Below, in pieces: positions 21,831-33,688 of a DNA stretch of 64,000 nucleotides. The notes under the pieces are model-generated. The model saw only the letters and a list, made by a program, of their open reading frames with translations, was not told where the DNA came from and searched no databases. Numbering within the stretch: the stretch's first letter is position 1; each line of letters begins with the position of its first letter. Source of the stretch: Ziziphus jujuba (lineage: Eukaryota > Streptophyta > Magnoliopsida > Rosales > Rhamnaceae); contig NC_083382.1 of assembly GCF_031755915.1 (NCBI RefSeq), positions 26,884,001 to 26,948,000 on the forward strand. Direction: 5' to 3'. A program made the translations under genes and the position numbers.

Positions 21831-24745
21831 CGTCCCAAAGTACAACGGAAATTTTCCAACTTTGACCGTTGACCGTTGACTTTGACTTTGATCGTTGACC
21901 AAAGGGGCCAAAAGTTGACTTTTTGTTCCGGTTGGAATTCTAGGTTGACTGAGGTATCGTTACGAAGTACACGTTGGCACGAGTTCGTAGACTAGTAGCA
22001 CGTTGAAAACGGAGCTACGGTTTGAAAGTTATGGGCAAAACAAATTGAGGTGCAAGTAGTCCAAAAGGTGCCGGGAGTTGACTTTTTCTTGTTGTATAAT
22101 TTTGTTTTGACTCTTGTATGGTTGTAAAGTACTCGTCGATACGAGTTTATAGACTAGCGGCACGCTTAAATTGGACATTTGGTTAAAAAGATATGGATGT
22201 TTGAAGTTCGCCGGATATCGTAATATTTTATTATATCTGGCTTAAGTGCACAGTAACGCCACGTGTCATTACCTGATGGGTCCACGTTGATGAACAGTAT
22301 CACCCACGGTGGCTTTTATTTGGCAAAAACGCCGGGGAAGAGAGAGAAAGAGAGAGAGAGAGAAAATCGACGGGCCACCAGAATCGTCCAATTTTCCGGC
22401 CGATCCTTGCTACACGCGCCGGCCAGACGGAAGCGGCTTCCCATTTCAGGCCAAACCCCAAAATCTCACAGCCGATGGTCGCCGGGACGCGCCCGGATCG
22501 AGACGGCGAAGCTCTCCGGAGATTTTTCCCTCCACCGCCGTTTGCCCTGTTTCCGGCTATTTTTAGGCCACATGCGCCAAAGACCCCTCACCACCTCCTC
22601 ATTTCCGGCCAGCCCACCAAATTTCATGGCCACCGGACCTCCGACGCGCCGGGATCAGAGCGTTTTCCGGCGAGGCGCCAAAAATCTTCAAACCCCGATT
22701 TCTCCGCCGTCCGGCTTCGTTTGCCTCACCGCTGGTCCCGTTGGAATCCTCTCCCCTCGATCTACAAAACCGCCAAAAATCTCAGCCAACGGCCACCGCA
22801 CGCGCTGCCGCCGGCGACGGTTGCCGGTGACCGCGACGGCTCTCCGGAAGTTACTGTTCCGGCGAGTATCCAGTTGCACCGCCTGTCTTTGTCCACTGTT
22901 TCCAACTTCCTGAATTCAAATCCGGCATCCTTTTCCGCCAATTCGCGATGGTTTGGGAGAATTGAGGAGTCGAATCCCGAAAGCTTTCCGGCGAGATTCC
23001 GGCCATCTCGGGTCCGATCACCGGAAAGTAAGACCGAATCCGTGATCCTCATCACTCGAGCTTCGATTCGATATATAACTCGTAACTTTTAGTTGTCGTT
23101 GTGTTCGCTCCCCGGGTACCCATTTGGGAATTACCCGAATAAAATATTGATATATTTGGTTGGTGTACTGTGGATGTTTTAGGTGCACGCGCGAGTAGTG
23201 GAGTTGATCCTATGGAGGATCTTAGCTGATTTACGCGCTTAAGGTGAGTGACCCACCTTTAAAAATATTTTGGGCAATTAATTATGTTTAATTGGTATTT
23301 GAATTATGCTCATGTGGTACGATTTAGTTATGATTTTATTGTGATTTAATTTATTTATTATGCATGAGCAAAGTATATTTCGGTAATAATCGTACGTGGT
23401 TTTAAGTATTATTTTGGGCATAATTGGTTTAAATATTTTATGAAAATATTTGTTAAATTGGTGGTTTAATTTTATAATTATGCCCACGGTATTTTATCTG
23501 TTGAACCTCGTATTACGAGAAAATTATGGTTTATTTGTTATCGATGTTTTCGTACCGGTTTGTTAAATAAAAATATGTGGGATGGTAAGTGTGAAAATTT
23601 AATATATTTCCCACGGTAATTTTGGAAAACGGTATGGTTGGTTTAATAATTATTTTAGACGCACTCATACAGTATTGGTGTTCTAGTGTATGTACACGTG
23701 GTTTAGCACGCAAGTATTATGTGGTTTAGCGCGCAAGTATTATGTCTCCCGTGGTTGCCATTGGACCATGGGCAGGCAAGTTTGTTATTGGCCACAGCCG
23801 CCCCCCTCCTTGGCCGGGATGACGGTTTCAGCAACGGTACTGTCGGGACGCCGAAGTGTCGTTTGCAAGTTTCTCTCTTTAATCTCCCCGCCAGTCGGTG
23901 CTCGGGACGCTGAGTATCGGAGGGCATCACTGGTATATAGTGTGGTGCGTCAAGTGTAAATTTTCAAATAAAGTTTCAAACCCCAAAAGTGTTCAAAAGT
24001 TATTTATTATGATTTATTACATTTTGATTATATATTGGGGTATTTATTTATTTATTGTTTATCAAATGGTTTGATCCCTTGGTTTTCGGGAAGTACGAAT
24101 ATCGGATTTTGTAAAATTGTTTTAAAAATGGAACATTTCCAACGGAGTGATTAGTGAGAGTTTTGAGGGAAAATTATTATTTCCAACTGTTATTATTATT
24201 TATTTATTAATTGTTGGTATTAATTTAATTCCCTTATTTGTTATTATTATTATTATTATTAAAAGTGTTCAGTAGCTAGGGTCACTCATTGAGATGATTA
24301 GCATATCACATTTTTAAGTTCCGTTCCCTTAGGTGCAAGGGGTGGTAGACGTTCTTCCGGGACGAACCAATTCTCCGCCGCTATTGTGTTTCGAGAAGTA
24401 CTTTTGTACTCATTCATTTCAGTTGTATTATTTTTTTCATCTTTGTTGTATTTCTGTTAATTAGCACTTCATAAAAGCTCTGTATACTATTTGGACACTT
24501 ATGTTTTATTGTACTGGGCTGCTGTTATTGTTGTGAAGTGCTGTAAAATTGTGGAATCGATTTGTAGTTTTGCGGGAGGAATAAGGGGATGAGTATAGAA
24601 GTGTGATTTCAGTGCAGGTAAATTTTGGTAAGTCCTACCCTTAGGGGAGGTGCTGTCGGATTTTCCGTTGGAAGGTTCAGTGGTATTTCCCTGGGATCAG
24701 GGCTTGTCTAGGGTTCCGGGGAGGAAAAATGGACAGGTCCTGACA
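21831..24745 (+). mobile_element. Solo LTR, divergent GC-rich member, about 2.9 kb
   Basis: TGTAACACCCCGTCCCAAAG to GGTCCTGACA, with a perfect 5-bp target duplication aataa (21826-21830 and 24746-24750). The second intron copy at ~26375 is the empty site. It shares the 3' half with the other LTRs, but the central ~0.8 kb (22300-23060) is a different GC-rich sequence. This gives long open frames (for example 22263-22913) with no recognisable protein, and I regard them as spurious. Confidence 0.88.
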
Positions 24746-24832
24746 AATAATGTGTTGAATTAGACCTTTCAATTCAAATATTCTCATTTTTTCGGTATTC
24801 CCAAATTCCCACATTATTTATTTATTCTTTTA

Positions 24833-25208
24833 TGGGGTGTTTGGTAAAAGAGAAAGTATTGAAAGAAACTGATTATTGGGAATCAGTTTCTTGGGATTCA
24901 ATTTCTTAAGAATGAGCTTTCTTGGGATTCTTTTTACAGTGTTTGGTTAATTATAGAGGAAAATAGGACTTACAAGTAATTAAAAAATTTATACACTAAA
25001 ATTAAAGGATAAAATTATATTTAGAAAAATATGTACTCAGCAAATTTTAGAATGACACCTCTTTTATAGGATCCATTTTCCTTATCCGTTTCCCACATTA
25101 CGAGATTTATTTTCCATTGGGACCTACAAATTCCTTCTCCTAAAAATTATCCAAGCATGAGAAAATTTTACTTTCCTAGAAAATTTTAGATTCCCACTAA
25201 CTTTACCA
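24833..25208. mobile_element. PIF/Harbinger-type MITE, copy in intron repeat 1 (3' end lost)
   Basis: Starts TGGGGTGTTTGGTAA after TTA. The right terminal repeat present in the sister copy at 26466-26868 has been lost here, leaving only ctttacca before the flank. Confidence 0.65.
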
Positions 25209-25351
25209 TAGCGAATTCTCATTTCTTGTTTCGAGGTCGTTCTGATTAATAATAATAATAATAAATTAGAAAAAAATAATAATGATAATAATTTCTACAG
25301 CCACTTTAAAGTTTGTCATTACGTGAACGTAACTTCTTCTGACTTTGAAAA

Positions 25352-25855
25352 TGTAACAGCCTAGACCGGTTGGAGAGGGACACGAAGCGGTCTTTATAAG
25401 GTTGTGGATACCTCTCTCTTCAAGACGCGTTCCTGGGAGGGAAAGTAAAACCGTGAGGGGGGCTACAGCCTGGAATACCCCAAAGCGGACAATATCTTGA
25501 TTGGGCCTGGGAGGCCCGGGCTAGTGGGACTGGCAGGTTAAAGAGGTGGGACCTCTAACCATCAAGACGCGTTTTAAACCCGTGAGGGGCTAGGTAGCTG
25601 GGGCTAGGAGGGCCTTGGGCCTGAACCCGGTGAACCCAAAGCGGACAATATCTTGATGCAGGTGGTCTATGCAGGTGTGCCAGCGAGGACACTGGGCCCC
25701 AAGGGGGGAGGATTGTAACATCCCACATCGGTTGGAGAGGGGCACGAAGCGGTCTTTATAAGGCTGTGGATACCTCTCCCTTCAAGACGCGTTCCTGGGA
25801 GGGAAAGTAAAACCGTGAAGGGGGCTACGGCCTGGAATACCCCAAAGCAAACAAT
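25352..25855 (+). mobile_element. TRIM-like miniature LTR element
   Basis: Two LTR-like segments begin TGTAACA at 25352 and 25714. They share CGGTTGGAGAGGG, TCTTTATAAGG, AGACGCGTT and GGACAATAT-type motifs known from plant TRIM elements. A polypurine tract (ccccaaggggggagga) precedes the second, and a partial third LTR-like piece lies at ~25560-25660. The second LTR is cut at 25855, exactly where intron copy 2 begins. There is no coding capacity, as expected for a TRIM. Confidence 0.75.
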
Positions 25856-27014
25856 ATACAAATTGAATTGGATATTTTTATATTTTACTGAGTTATATAA
25901 AGCATCCTAAAGATAATCATTTATTGGTTGGTATTAAAGAATTTGGTTTTTGACAAATCTGCACCAAAATAAAAACTAGAAGTCTTAATATGGTGGGTTT
26001 TAAATTAATGGTATGAATTTCAACGCCTTGAAATTATAAAAATATTGAAATACAATTAATTTTATAATTTTTAAATATTTTTGGTTTCAAAAATGGGTAA
26101 TGGGAAACACAAAATCAGGTATAGGGTATATAAAATTAAATTTATTTTAAGAGGTAATTACATTTTAATGCTTTCAACATATAAATTTTTTTTAAATTTA
26201 AACAGTCAATTTTTAAAAATATTAATTTAGATTTTAATTTTTAGACTTATTGTAACATAGTTTGATTTTTCAATTTTAACCAAACAAATTGATATCTTTT
26301 ATTTATTTATTTTTTTAATCACAAAACCTTACATATTTAAATTACCAAAATGCACTTAGCCCTATCTCTAATAATGTGTTGAATTAGACCTTTCAATTCA
26401 AATATTCTCATTTTTTCGGTGTAACCTCTATTTCCAAATTCCCACATTATTTACTTATTCTCTTATGAGGTGTTTGGTAAAAGAAAAAATATTGAAAGAA
26501 ACTGATTCTTGGGAATCAGTTTCTTGGGATTCAGTTTCCTGAAAATGAGTTTTCTTTGGATTCTTTTTACAGTGTTTGGTTAATTATAGAGGAAAATAGG
26601 ACTTACAAATAATTAAATAAATTTATACACTAAAATTAAAGGATAAAATTGTATTTAAAAAAATATGTAATATCATTTTCTCAGCGAATTTTAGAATGAC
26701 ACATCTTTCATAGAATCCATTTTTCGTATCTGTTTCCCACATTACGAGATTTATTTTCCATTGGAACCCACAAATTTCTTCTCTAAAAAATTATCCAAAC
26801 ATGAAAAAATTTTATTTTCCTAGAAAATTTTAGATTCCCACTAACTTTACCATTACCTAAACACCCCATTAGCGAATTTTCATTTTTTGTTTCGAGGTCG
26901 TCGTGATTAATAACAATAATAATAAATTAAAAAAAATAATAATGATAATAATTCCTGCAGCCACTTTAAGGTTCGTCATTATGTGAACGTAACTTCTTCT
27001 GACTTTGAAAATGT
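25856..27014. repeat. Tandem intron duplication, copy 2
   Basis: Second copy of the intron sequence starting at 21304. It contains the empty site of the LTR at 21831 and the complete MITE. Its left edge coincides with the truncated end of the TRIM-like element, with ata shared across the junction. Confidence 0.8.
26466..26868. mobile_element. Complete PIF/Harbinger (Tourist)-type MITE, 403 bp
   Basis: Terminal inverted repeats TGAGGTGTTTGGTAA and TTACCTAAACACCCCA, flanked by TTA on both sides (26463-26465 and 26869-26871). Block B near 48113 has the empty site with a single TTA (ctcttagcgaat). A TTA target duplication and no coding capacity fit a Tourist-like MITE. Confidence 0.78.
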
Positions 27015-27102
27015 GGGGGTTGAATTTTGATTTACAAATATTAACCCAAAAACTAACAATAAATAAATAAATAAATAACCGGATGGTGAGAATGGAACTT
27101 GC

Positions 27103-27639
27103 CTTCAAGAAAAGCGCATCAGCACTAGGAACGCCCTGAAACATATCACCTCCAACATGGGAAACACCAGGGTAGGAGGGAGCTGTGACAGTGACACGTG
27201 GCAAATCAAAGTTGATCCCTTTGATGTGCAGATACGATTTCACGATCTCAGAAATTGCCGCACCGATCCCACAACCGACATCCACCATGATCCCACATGG
27301 TCGAACCCATCTTCATATTCCGAGACAATCATCCTCATCAAGAACCTGGATGTACATTCCATCCCATTGTTGAACAATTTGTTAAATTCCGAATTTCGAG
27401 ACACAAAGTCCCAAATCTCACGACCATGGACTTTCTTGAAGGCAATGCCACCTTCTTTAATGCATTGACTAAAACAATGCCATGGAGACATTAGCCATGG
27501 ATGGGTCTCCACTACAAACATCGAAGCCAGAGTTAGGTCCGAGTCATGTAGTATCCATTTGGACGAGTGGGTCAGACCGTAGAGAGTTTCTCCGCCGTCT
27601 GACTGATCATGTTGTGCGGTGAATATGTTTCTGCGAACC
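27103..27639 (-). pseudogene. OMT pseudogene psi1, exon 1 (block A, truncated and frameshifted)
   Basis: Matches 48517-49054 of the intact OMT. A single-base deletion near 27286 shifts the frame just before the SAM-binding motif, so the two halves are open in different frames. The first ~77 codons are gone: similarity stops at 27639, followed by unrelated sequence and a CT microsatellite. The donor is AAG|GCAAGT, as in the block B gene. Confidence 0.85.
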
Positions 27640-27746
27640 TTTTTTGAATTGTTGTCTGTCTTTTGGGTTCCTCGATGAAGATTGAAAGATTTTTTGGTAA
27701 TTGTTGCCGGTGTAGGAAAGAAACTTGGTTGTGTAAACCTTGTTCT

Positions 27747-27755
27747 CTCTCTCTC

Positions 27756-27829
<74 letters not shown>
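27747..27829. repeat. (CT)n microsatellite
   Basis: About 83 bases of almost pure CT dinucleotides with two GCT interruptions, about 110 bases beyond the point where psi1 is truncated. It gives spurious open frames on both strands. Confidence 0.9.
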
Positions 27830-27830
<1 letters not shown>

Positions 27831-29127
27831 TATATATGTGGATAATTTGGATTATCATATGTACCTTTGTTTATCTTTTGAATGGTTGATACCAATCTAT
27901 TAAAAAAATCAATTTTAAATTTTTATTATTTTTTTTTGAATGTATTACTTTTATAATTGTTGTTTTTCACTATTATCAACTTTAAATTTGACATAATTTT
28001 AACTAAAAACAAAATAATAATAACCTTAGTGCTATAAATTAAATTCATAAAATTTAATAAAAATATTATTAAAATTAAAATTTTAAATCCTCTTATAGAT
28101 AAGGAAATTAATTTTTATTAGTTGAAATGATTTAAATTATTATTATTATAATATTTTTTGCTAACATTTGAGAATTTATATTCACCATAAATGATACAAA
28201 ACCAATGCCACCATAAAATATACACAAGTAAATGCTAAAAGAATGACTTTCAATTTCTTTAATTTTTTTTCTTCATGTTTAATGTGTTAAAAAACAAAAT
28301 CTTCTTCATTATTTATTTTTACAAATTTCTTTACTCAAAATAAATTTTAAAAATATTTTATTAGAATAATTCACATTTATTTTGAATTTGGACCATATTT
28401 TTATTATTTTATGCCTAGATCTTTTTAAAGGTTTTAAATTTTTAATTAATTCTATTTTTTTCAATTATTTTTTTCTTTTATTTCAATATTTTAAACTCAT
28501 AACCTTTGCATTATGCTTATCACCTAAAAAAACTTCACTTAATTAATTAATTCTAGTTAAAAATTGGTTTTCATATTGCTAGTAAGCATATCTTAGCGAA
28601 CTAAGTTATATGTACATATTGTCGTAAACTAAGTTATATAGATATTACATAACTGTTTTTTTTTTTTTTTTTTTTTTTTTTTTGGAAGAAAAAAATTTAC
28701 TCGAAAATTCGTACATTACATGCAGATAGCTTGGAAGGCTTACTACTCTTGACATAGAAAGCCATAAACGTCCACGCAACATTTTGCTTAGCGATTTCTT
28801 CTTTTTCGTTTTTTGGGCAAAAATTTTAGGCTTTTTTTCAGTTTTTTGGCAAACTATTGAGGCAGATATGACGATTCACCTATAAAAAAAAAAAAAAAAT
28901 TGGGGCAGATATGACAACAACTTTTTGGTTCCATAAACTTAAACAGGAGAGGAGCCGGATTTTGAGAAAGTGGACACAGATTAACGGTATATATATATAT
29001 ATAAAGACATTTAATAATAGAAATATAGTTTAAATCAAAATAAATGTAAAAAATTTCAATAAAATACCTTTAAAATTTGATTTAGTCAAGAAATTTGTGT
29101 AATATAAAAATATGATTTAAATTCAAA
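27830..29127. other. AT-rich inter-block spacer
   Basis: Lies between the end of block A and the first clearly matched base of block B. It has long AT tracts and a poly-T run near 28650-28683. No gene was seen. Part of 28960-29127 may belong to block B, with its partner outside the window. Confidence 0.5.
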
Positions 29128-30236
29128 GTAATTGTCAATAATTTTTATAAAATACTTTTGAAAAATTACTTTGGATAAAGAAATTTGTGTAAAAGTAATA
29201 ACAATTAAGGTTAAAATTTCTAATCATTTTATATAAAATGTTTAATTGTAATATTTAATAAAATTAGCTAACAATGTGTAGCTATACTAATTTTTATTAT
29301 ACATTTAATACCTTAAGAAAATAGCCGCCATTCATATTTGATAAATAGTTTCGAGTATATATTTATGTAATCTCGATTCAGTATTTTACAGATTAATTTT
29401 ACTTGATGATTTCTATCATTTATATATCTAAGAAAATTTGCCCTCACTCATTCAAAATCCTGGCTCCACCCCTATTAATATATACACAAAGTTGTTTTCG
29501 GTAGCTGAGAAGAAGAAGAAAAAGAAAAAAGAAATAAAACAAAACATAAAAGTTTACTCTTAGCAGGCCATAATAATGGATATCTGGTCTGGAGTATATT
29601 GTTTCTTTGTATAATGATTCAAATTTCAATTCCTTTGCCCTTCATTATGAAAAAATAAAAATAAAAAATGATGGTAAACCTCCCTCATTCATTTAAAATT
29701 TAACAAAGTATTACAAAGGTTAAAATTGGAACGCTAAGACAACGTATATCATTGTCCCCACAGAGCAGCCATTCAAATTCTCACCTCTCAATATCAAATA
29801 TATTAAATTATATATCAAATAATATGCAAATAATATGACATATTTTTTTATTAGTTTATATTAGAGATTCATTGTTTATTTAAAGATTTACTTAATCTAT
29901 ATTTTTAGTTTTTTTCAACAAATAAAATTATTTTATTACAACCAATTAAATTGATTAAGTACTTTAAATTTGTCCTAATATAATTAGATAAGGCTTTTAA
30001 TTGTAAATCCAATTTATGATAAATAAGAGGACAGTTATGAAATACTGAGAACTAAATACTATTTTGCTGAAATGCAAGAGTAATTTATTTAATTTTATAG
30101 ACGATTTGCACCTCCAATCAAAAGCGAGCCAAAATTTTATTTTTCTAAGAAATGTTTTAGAATTTTCGATACCCAAATTCTTTAATTATTTTTGGAATAT
30201 ACTGAAGTGAGACCATGATGAATTTAATATCCATGA

Positions 30237-30347
30237 CAGTCATTTTTCCAGATAGGTTTCGATAATGAAAGCAACCGGTGGGATTTTGATAGGAAAGCTG
30301 GCATCACTGAATCAAACGCCATTCTTGTCTCATCAAACATGGCATTA
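30237..30347 (-). pseudogene. OMT exon-2 relic (block B)
   Basis: Block B copy of 2095-2205, with the same KIPxxxxIIExYxE tail and the same internal deletion, so the gene was dead before the segmental duplication. Confidence 0.6.
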
Positions 30348-31029
30348 CCGTCTTAAATTTAAGGTGTAGACTATGCCGAGAAGCACTTGCAACGTTAATC
30401 AACAATACCAACTTTGTTTTTGTCGTCTGTTCCAGATGTCTACATGAAATTTCGTGTATCACATGCACATTTGTAAGGCTTACTCTCGGATGGCCATAAA
30501 TACATAATATTTTAGGCCGAGGTTTTGTTTTCTTTTTATTATTTCTTTTTCCTTTTCTTTTTTCTTTTTTTTTTTAAATTTTTTTTTTTTGGGTGTAACA
30601 TTTTAGGCCGATATCGATTTCTGCTACTTCATGATTCCTGAACTCAACTAAAATTATAAAATTAGAAGTTGAAGGTAAAGATCTAAGTTAGACTTTCATA
30701 AAAGAGTTTTTGACATCAAATACTATGCTTTTTGGTATGCTTAAGTTGATGGATAAGAGTATAGTCCTTTAAGTATAGACTGTTTCCATATGCTTAACAA
30801 ATTAAACCATTAATACTGCATGCTCTTGATTTCTATTGATAATGTAAACCTCAGCTAAATCTTAACCAGAAACACTAAGAACTAACGAAATTAAAACAGT
30901 GTTTAATATTTATATACGTTAAATTACATGAAAAAAAAAATCAACAAACTACTTGATTATGCATTAAGGATAAATAAGTAATTAAGGTTGAACCTTATTT
31001 TTATCAAAAATTTTGGCTGTTGTGGTTCC

Positions 31030-31310
31030 AAATATGTTGGGTGAATTGGTGTTAAACAATCCAGGCTGCACCAAGGGGGGCCTCTAAAATGGACACTCGG
31101 TTTCTCCCGTGGAACATGGAAGATTGAAAAACTCATTGCATGGATGGATGCCCTGGTAATGACACGTGGCATTAAAATTGATCCCTTTAATTTGTGGTAT
31201 GTTATTTGGCAAATCTTATACATAGCCCCACCTATCTCACCTCCCATACAAATTGAACCACTACAATCTTGACAAAACTGTCCTGAATACTTAGCAAATG
31301 AAATTATCAT
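31030..31310 (-). pseudogene. OMT exon-1 relic, block B only
   Basis: The minus strand reads GGEIGGAMYKICQITYHKLK, then GSILMPRVITRAS. This aligns with the SAM-binding region GGGIGGAIAEIVKSYPHIRG of the intact OMT at 44191. The third Gly of motif I is changed and no long frame is OMT-like beyond this. The DNA at 30700-30990 resembles the 3' flank of the other OMTs (18230-18430). The segment is missing from block A. Confidence 0.6.
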
Positions 31311-32159
31311 ACTTGATGAGTTACAAGGTTAAACAAGAAGTCCAGAAGAGCCAAGTACCAACACGTATAATATTACAGCAATTTTCATCATTGAACTAGA
31401 ATAACTTAAATAAAATTTAAAGCTTCTTAAAAAAAATTGAAATAAAACTTAAAACGTCTTTGTTCGTTTTAAGTCTTTTATTTACTAGAACCTCAGTTTT
31501 GTTAGAATTTTGGATGGTGGTTGTAGAGATAGCTTACCATAAACATTGCACAATATTAAGATTATATATTACTATTCGTCACCAATGATCACCATCCATA
31601 TTGACATGTCATAATTTAATGGAAATATTCAAATGATTTTTGACTTTTTAATATCAAAAATCTAAATGAGAAAGAAAAATTTTAACACAAGTATTAATAA
31701 CTATTTCAGCAAAAAAAAACTATTAATAACTAACATATCAGCATGATCTCGCTGGTATTGGTTACCAGTGTGATAAATAATATTTTTCATAAATATTGGT
31801 TGATTTAACAATAATACACCTGCCAGGAGCTATACAACTCTGACACCAATTTGTAGAAAGTCAAATAGCTCATATGTGGGTGGAAGACTAAATATGAAAA
31901 ATAGATGGGCAAATCAACACGCAGAATAATGGAGATGCACATCCAAATGGGTAGGGCAGTTTCCTAGAAAGGACACTTGCCTTAGATCTTCAGCAAATTG
32001 CTTCAACTAAATTATAAATTCACTATGTTTAGAATAGGGGATTTACCAAAAATAAAAATAAAAATAAAAATAAAAGAAAGAAGTCTAAGAGACTCACATT
32101 AAATAAATGCAGCCAATTAATGCAGAATTAGATAATTTTCAAAATATATGTATTATCAT

Positions 32160-32400
32160 TAGAGAAATTTTTCTGTATACAATGTGTACTAAGGTAAAAT
32201 ATCATGTGTAGCACCATATCCTAATCATTTTTAAAAAATCCACATTATCTTTTTTAATATTGCAGATACCATTTACCTTTCGTTATCCCCTTTTTATTTT
32301 TTTTTTATTTTTTCACTTCTCTCCCATCTTTGTTTCATTCCATGCCATTTTTTTGGCCCAGAAAACTAGAACCTTTACCCTATCACAATAGCACAAATAC
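32160..32400 (+). repeat. Solo arm of long-TIR element (block B)
   Basis: Block B counterpart of 2821-3060. Confidence 0.5.
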
Positions 32401-32755
32401 ATTTGAAAGCTTTGCAGCCAAATTTAATACTAAAAAATCATTTCTACAATAAAACATGTTTTAACACATAAATAATTAACCACTGAGCTTTGATTTCGCA
32501 CTCAACATGACACATTGTCTCGAAGATTCATAACTAATTAGCACACCAAGTTAGCAACTTGAGTACCCAATGGAGTTGCTAGTGATGTCACACTTTAAAT
32601 CTTCAACAATTCCACTAATAATAGCCTTAATACACACTTTTTGCTCACCAACAAAAAATGCACAAAACAAATCAAAAGCATCAAAAACCTTGAGTTTCAA
32701 GCAAGAAATAAAGCTACTTAAGGGCTAAATTAGTGAATTTTAGCCTGCTTATCAT

Positions 32756-32812
32756 GATTTCCCGCAAATTTTATGATCTTTACATCTTCCCAATCATGCG
32801 TCACTGCTTGAA
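32756..32812 (-). pseudogene. OMT exon-2 start relic (block B)
   Basis: Reads THDWEDVKIIK after a ttcaagcag acceptor-like tract. It is the counterpart of 3420-3480, with the frame already broken at the first codon. Confidence 0.5.
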
Positions 32813-33296
32813 CAGGGAAAAAAAGAGTAAAAATTAAATAAATAAAATTATAAATTAGATTAAATAATGTGATAACGTATATTTATATATGTATACATAT
32901 ATATATATATAATTTTTTTTTCTCCCATCCATAAATTTTTTTTATAGAATATGTATAGGATTCGCCTTATCACTAGTAATAGGGCTATAAAACACACCTT
33001 TGGCTATGGGTCGGAGTTGAGGTAGGAATGTGGATCATATTCCTCACCCCTTATATATGAATATATAACATATTTTTTGTTGAAAAAATATTTCAAAAAA
33101 TATTTTTATTTAAATTTTTTTTTTATAGTGGGGAAACAAGAAATCCTCATATGCCCCTTAAAAACAAAATATATATATATATATATATAGACATCGAATG
33201 GGGTTAGGAGTACTTTTAAGAGGCAAGGTAGGGTACGAAGGAGGCTAACCTCTACCCCATCCCACCATGTTGCCACACCGAAAGAGATGGATTTAC

Positions 33297-33688
33297 TAAT
33301 AAGAAGATTTGGTGGAGACTGAATGGAGATTCAAAGCTATTCATGGCTTTGAAATCGTCGGATTCTATTTGCCAACCTAAGGAGATTGAATGGCTAATTT
33401 TTTGGAAGTTTAAAGACATTAATACAGCCTTGATGGCCAAATTGGTGTGTAAATTGGCAAAAAGGGGACAAAGGTTTATGGATTGAGGTGTTAAAGGCTA
33501 CATACTTCAACAAAATTTTATTTTTTGAAGGCCAAGTCAAACCTTGAGATTCCCTTGTCTAGAGGAGTATTTTGAGTTCCAAAGAGGTTGTCTTTAAAGG
33601 AGCCTGTTATGGACTTGGAGATAGTTGTTGTTATGGACTTGGAGAGAGTTGTAGTATTAACTCTTGAATAGGGTTTAGGGTTTCAGTA
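33297..33688 (+). mobile_element. LINE reverse-transcriptase fragment (block B)
   Basis: Copy of 3895-4262 with different stops. The FKDINTALMAKLVCKLA stretch is still readable. A ~25-base segment (atggacttggagatagttgt) is locally duplicated near 33610. Confidence 0.55.

Larger units (their letters stand above)
21304..25351. repeat. Tandem intron duplication, copy 1 (interrupted by LTR)
   Basis: Outside the LTR at 21831-24745 this matches 25856-27014 closely, from tacaaattgaattgga to gactttgaaaatg. Both copies carry the MITE, so the MITE came before the duplication. Only this copy carries the LTR. Confidence 0.8.
20655..27102 (-). other. Expanded intron of psi1
   Basis: In block B the same intron is 1662 bases. 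Here it is about 6.45 kb because of a solo LTR (21831-24745), a TRIM-like element (25352-25855), a MITE and a tandem duplication of intron sequence (21304-25351 without the LTR, and 25856-27014). The 5' splice site is AAG|GCAAGT, as in block B. Confidence 0.75.
1008..27639. repeat. Segmental duplication, block A
   Basis: From the right edge of the first LTR, the sequence is collinear with 29128-49054 in the same orientation. Shared items in order are: AT-rich flank, OMT exon-2 relics, LINE fragment, four Clp-N/14-3-3 units, and three OMT loci. Block A is longer because it gained LTR elements at 10919-14564, 15133-18036 and 21831-24745 plus a tandem intron duplication. It lost about 1.17 kb near 2545, matching 30696-31870 of block B. 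It stops abruptly at 27639 inside an OMT first exon. Its left boundary is outside the window or hidden by the first LTR. Confidence 0.88.

Noticed and set aside
22263..23092. Overlapping open frames of 205-216 codons
   Set aside because: They lie wholly inside a solo LTR with GC-rich sequence. Several frames and both strands are open at once, and no protein family is recognisable.
27607..27903. Ser/Leu and Arg/Glu repeat proteins on both strands
   Set aside because: Translation of the CT microsatellite.
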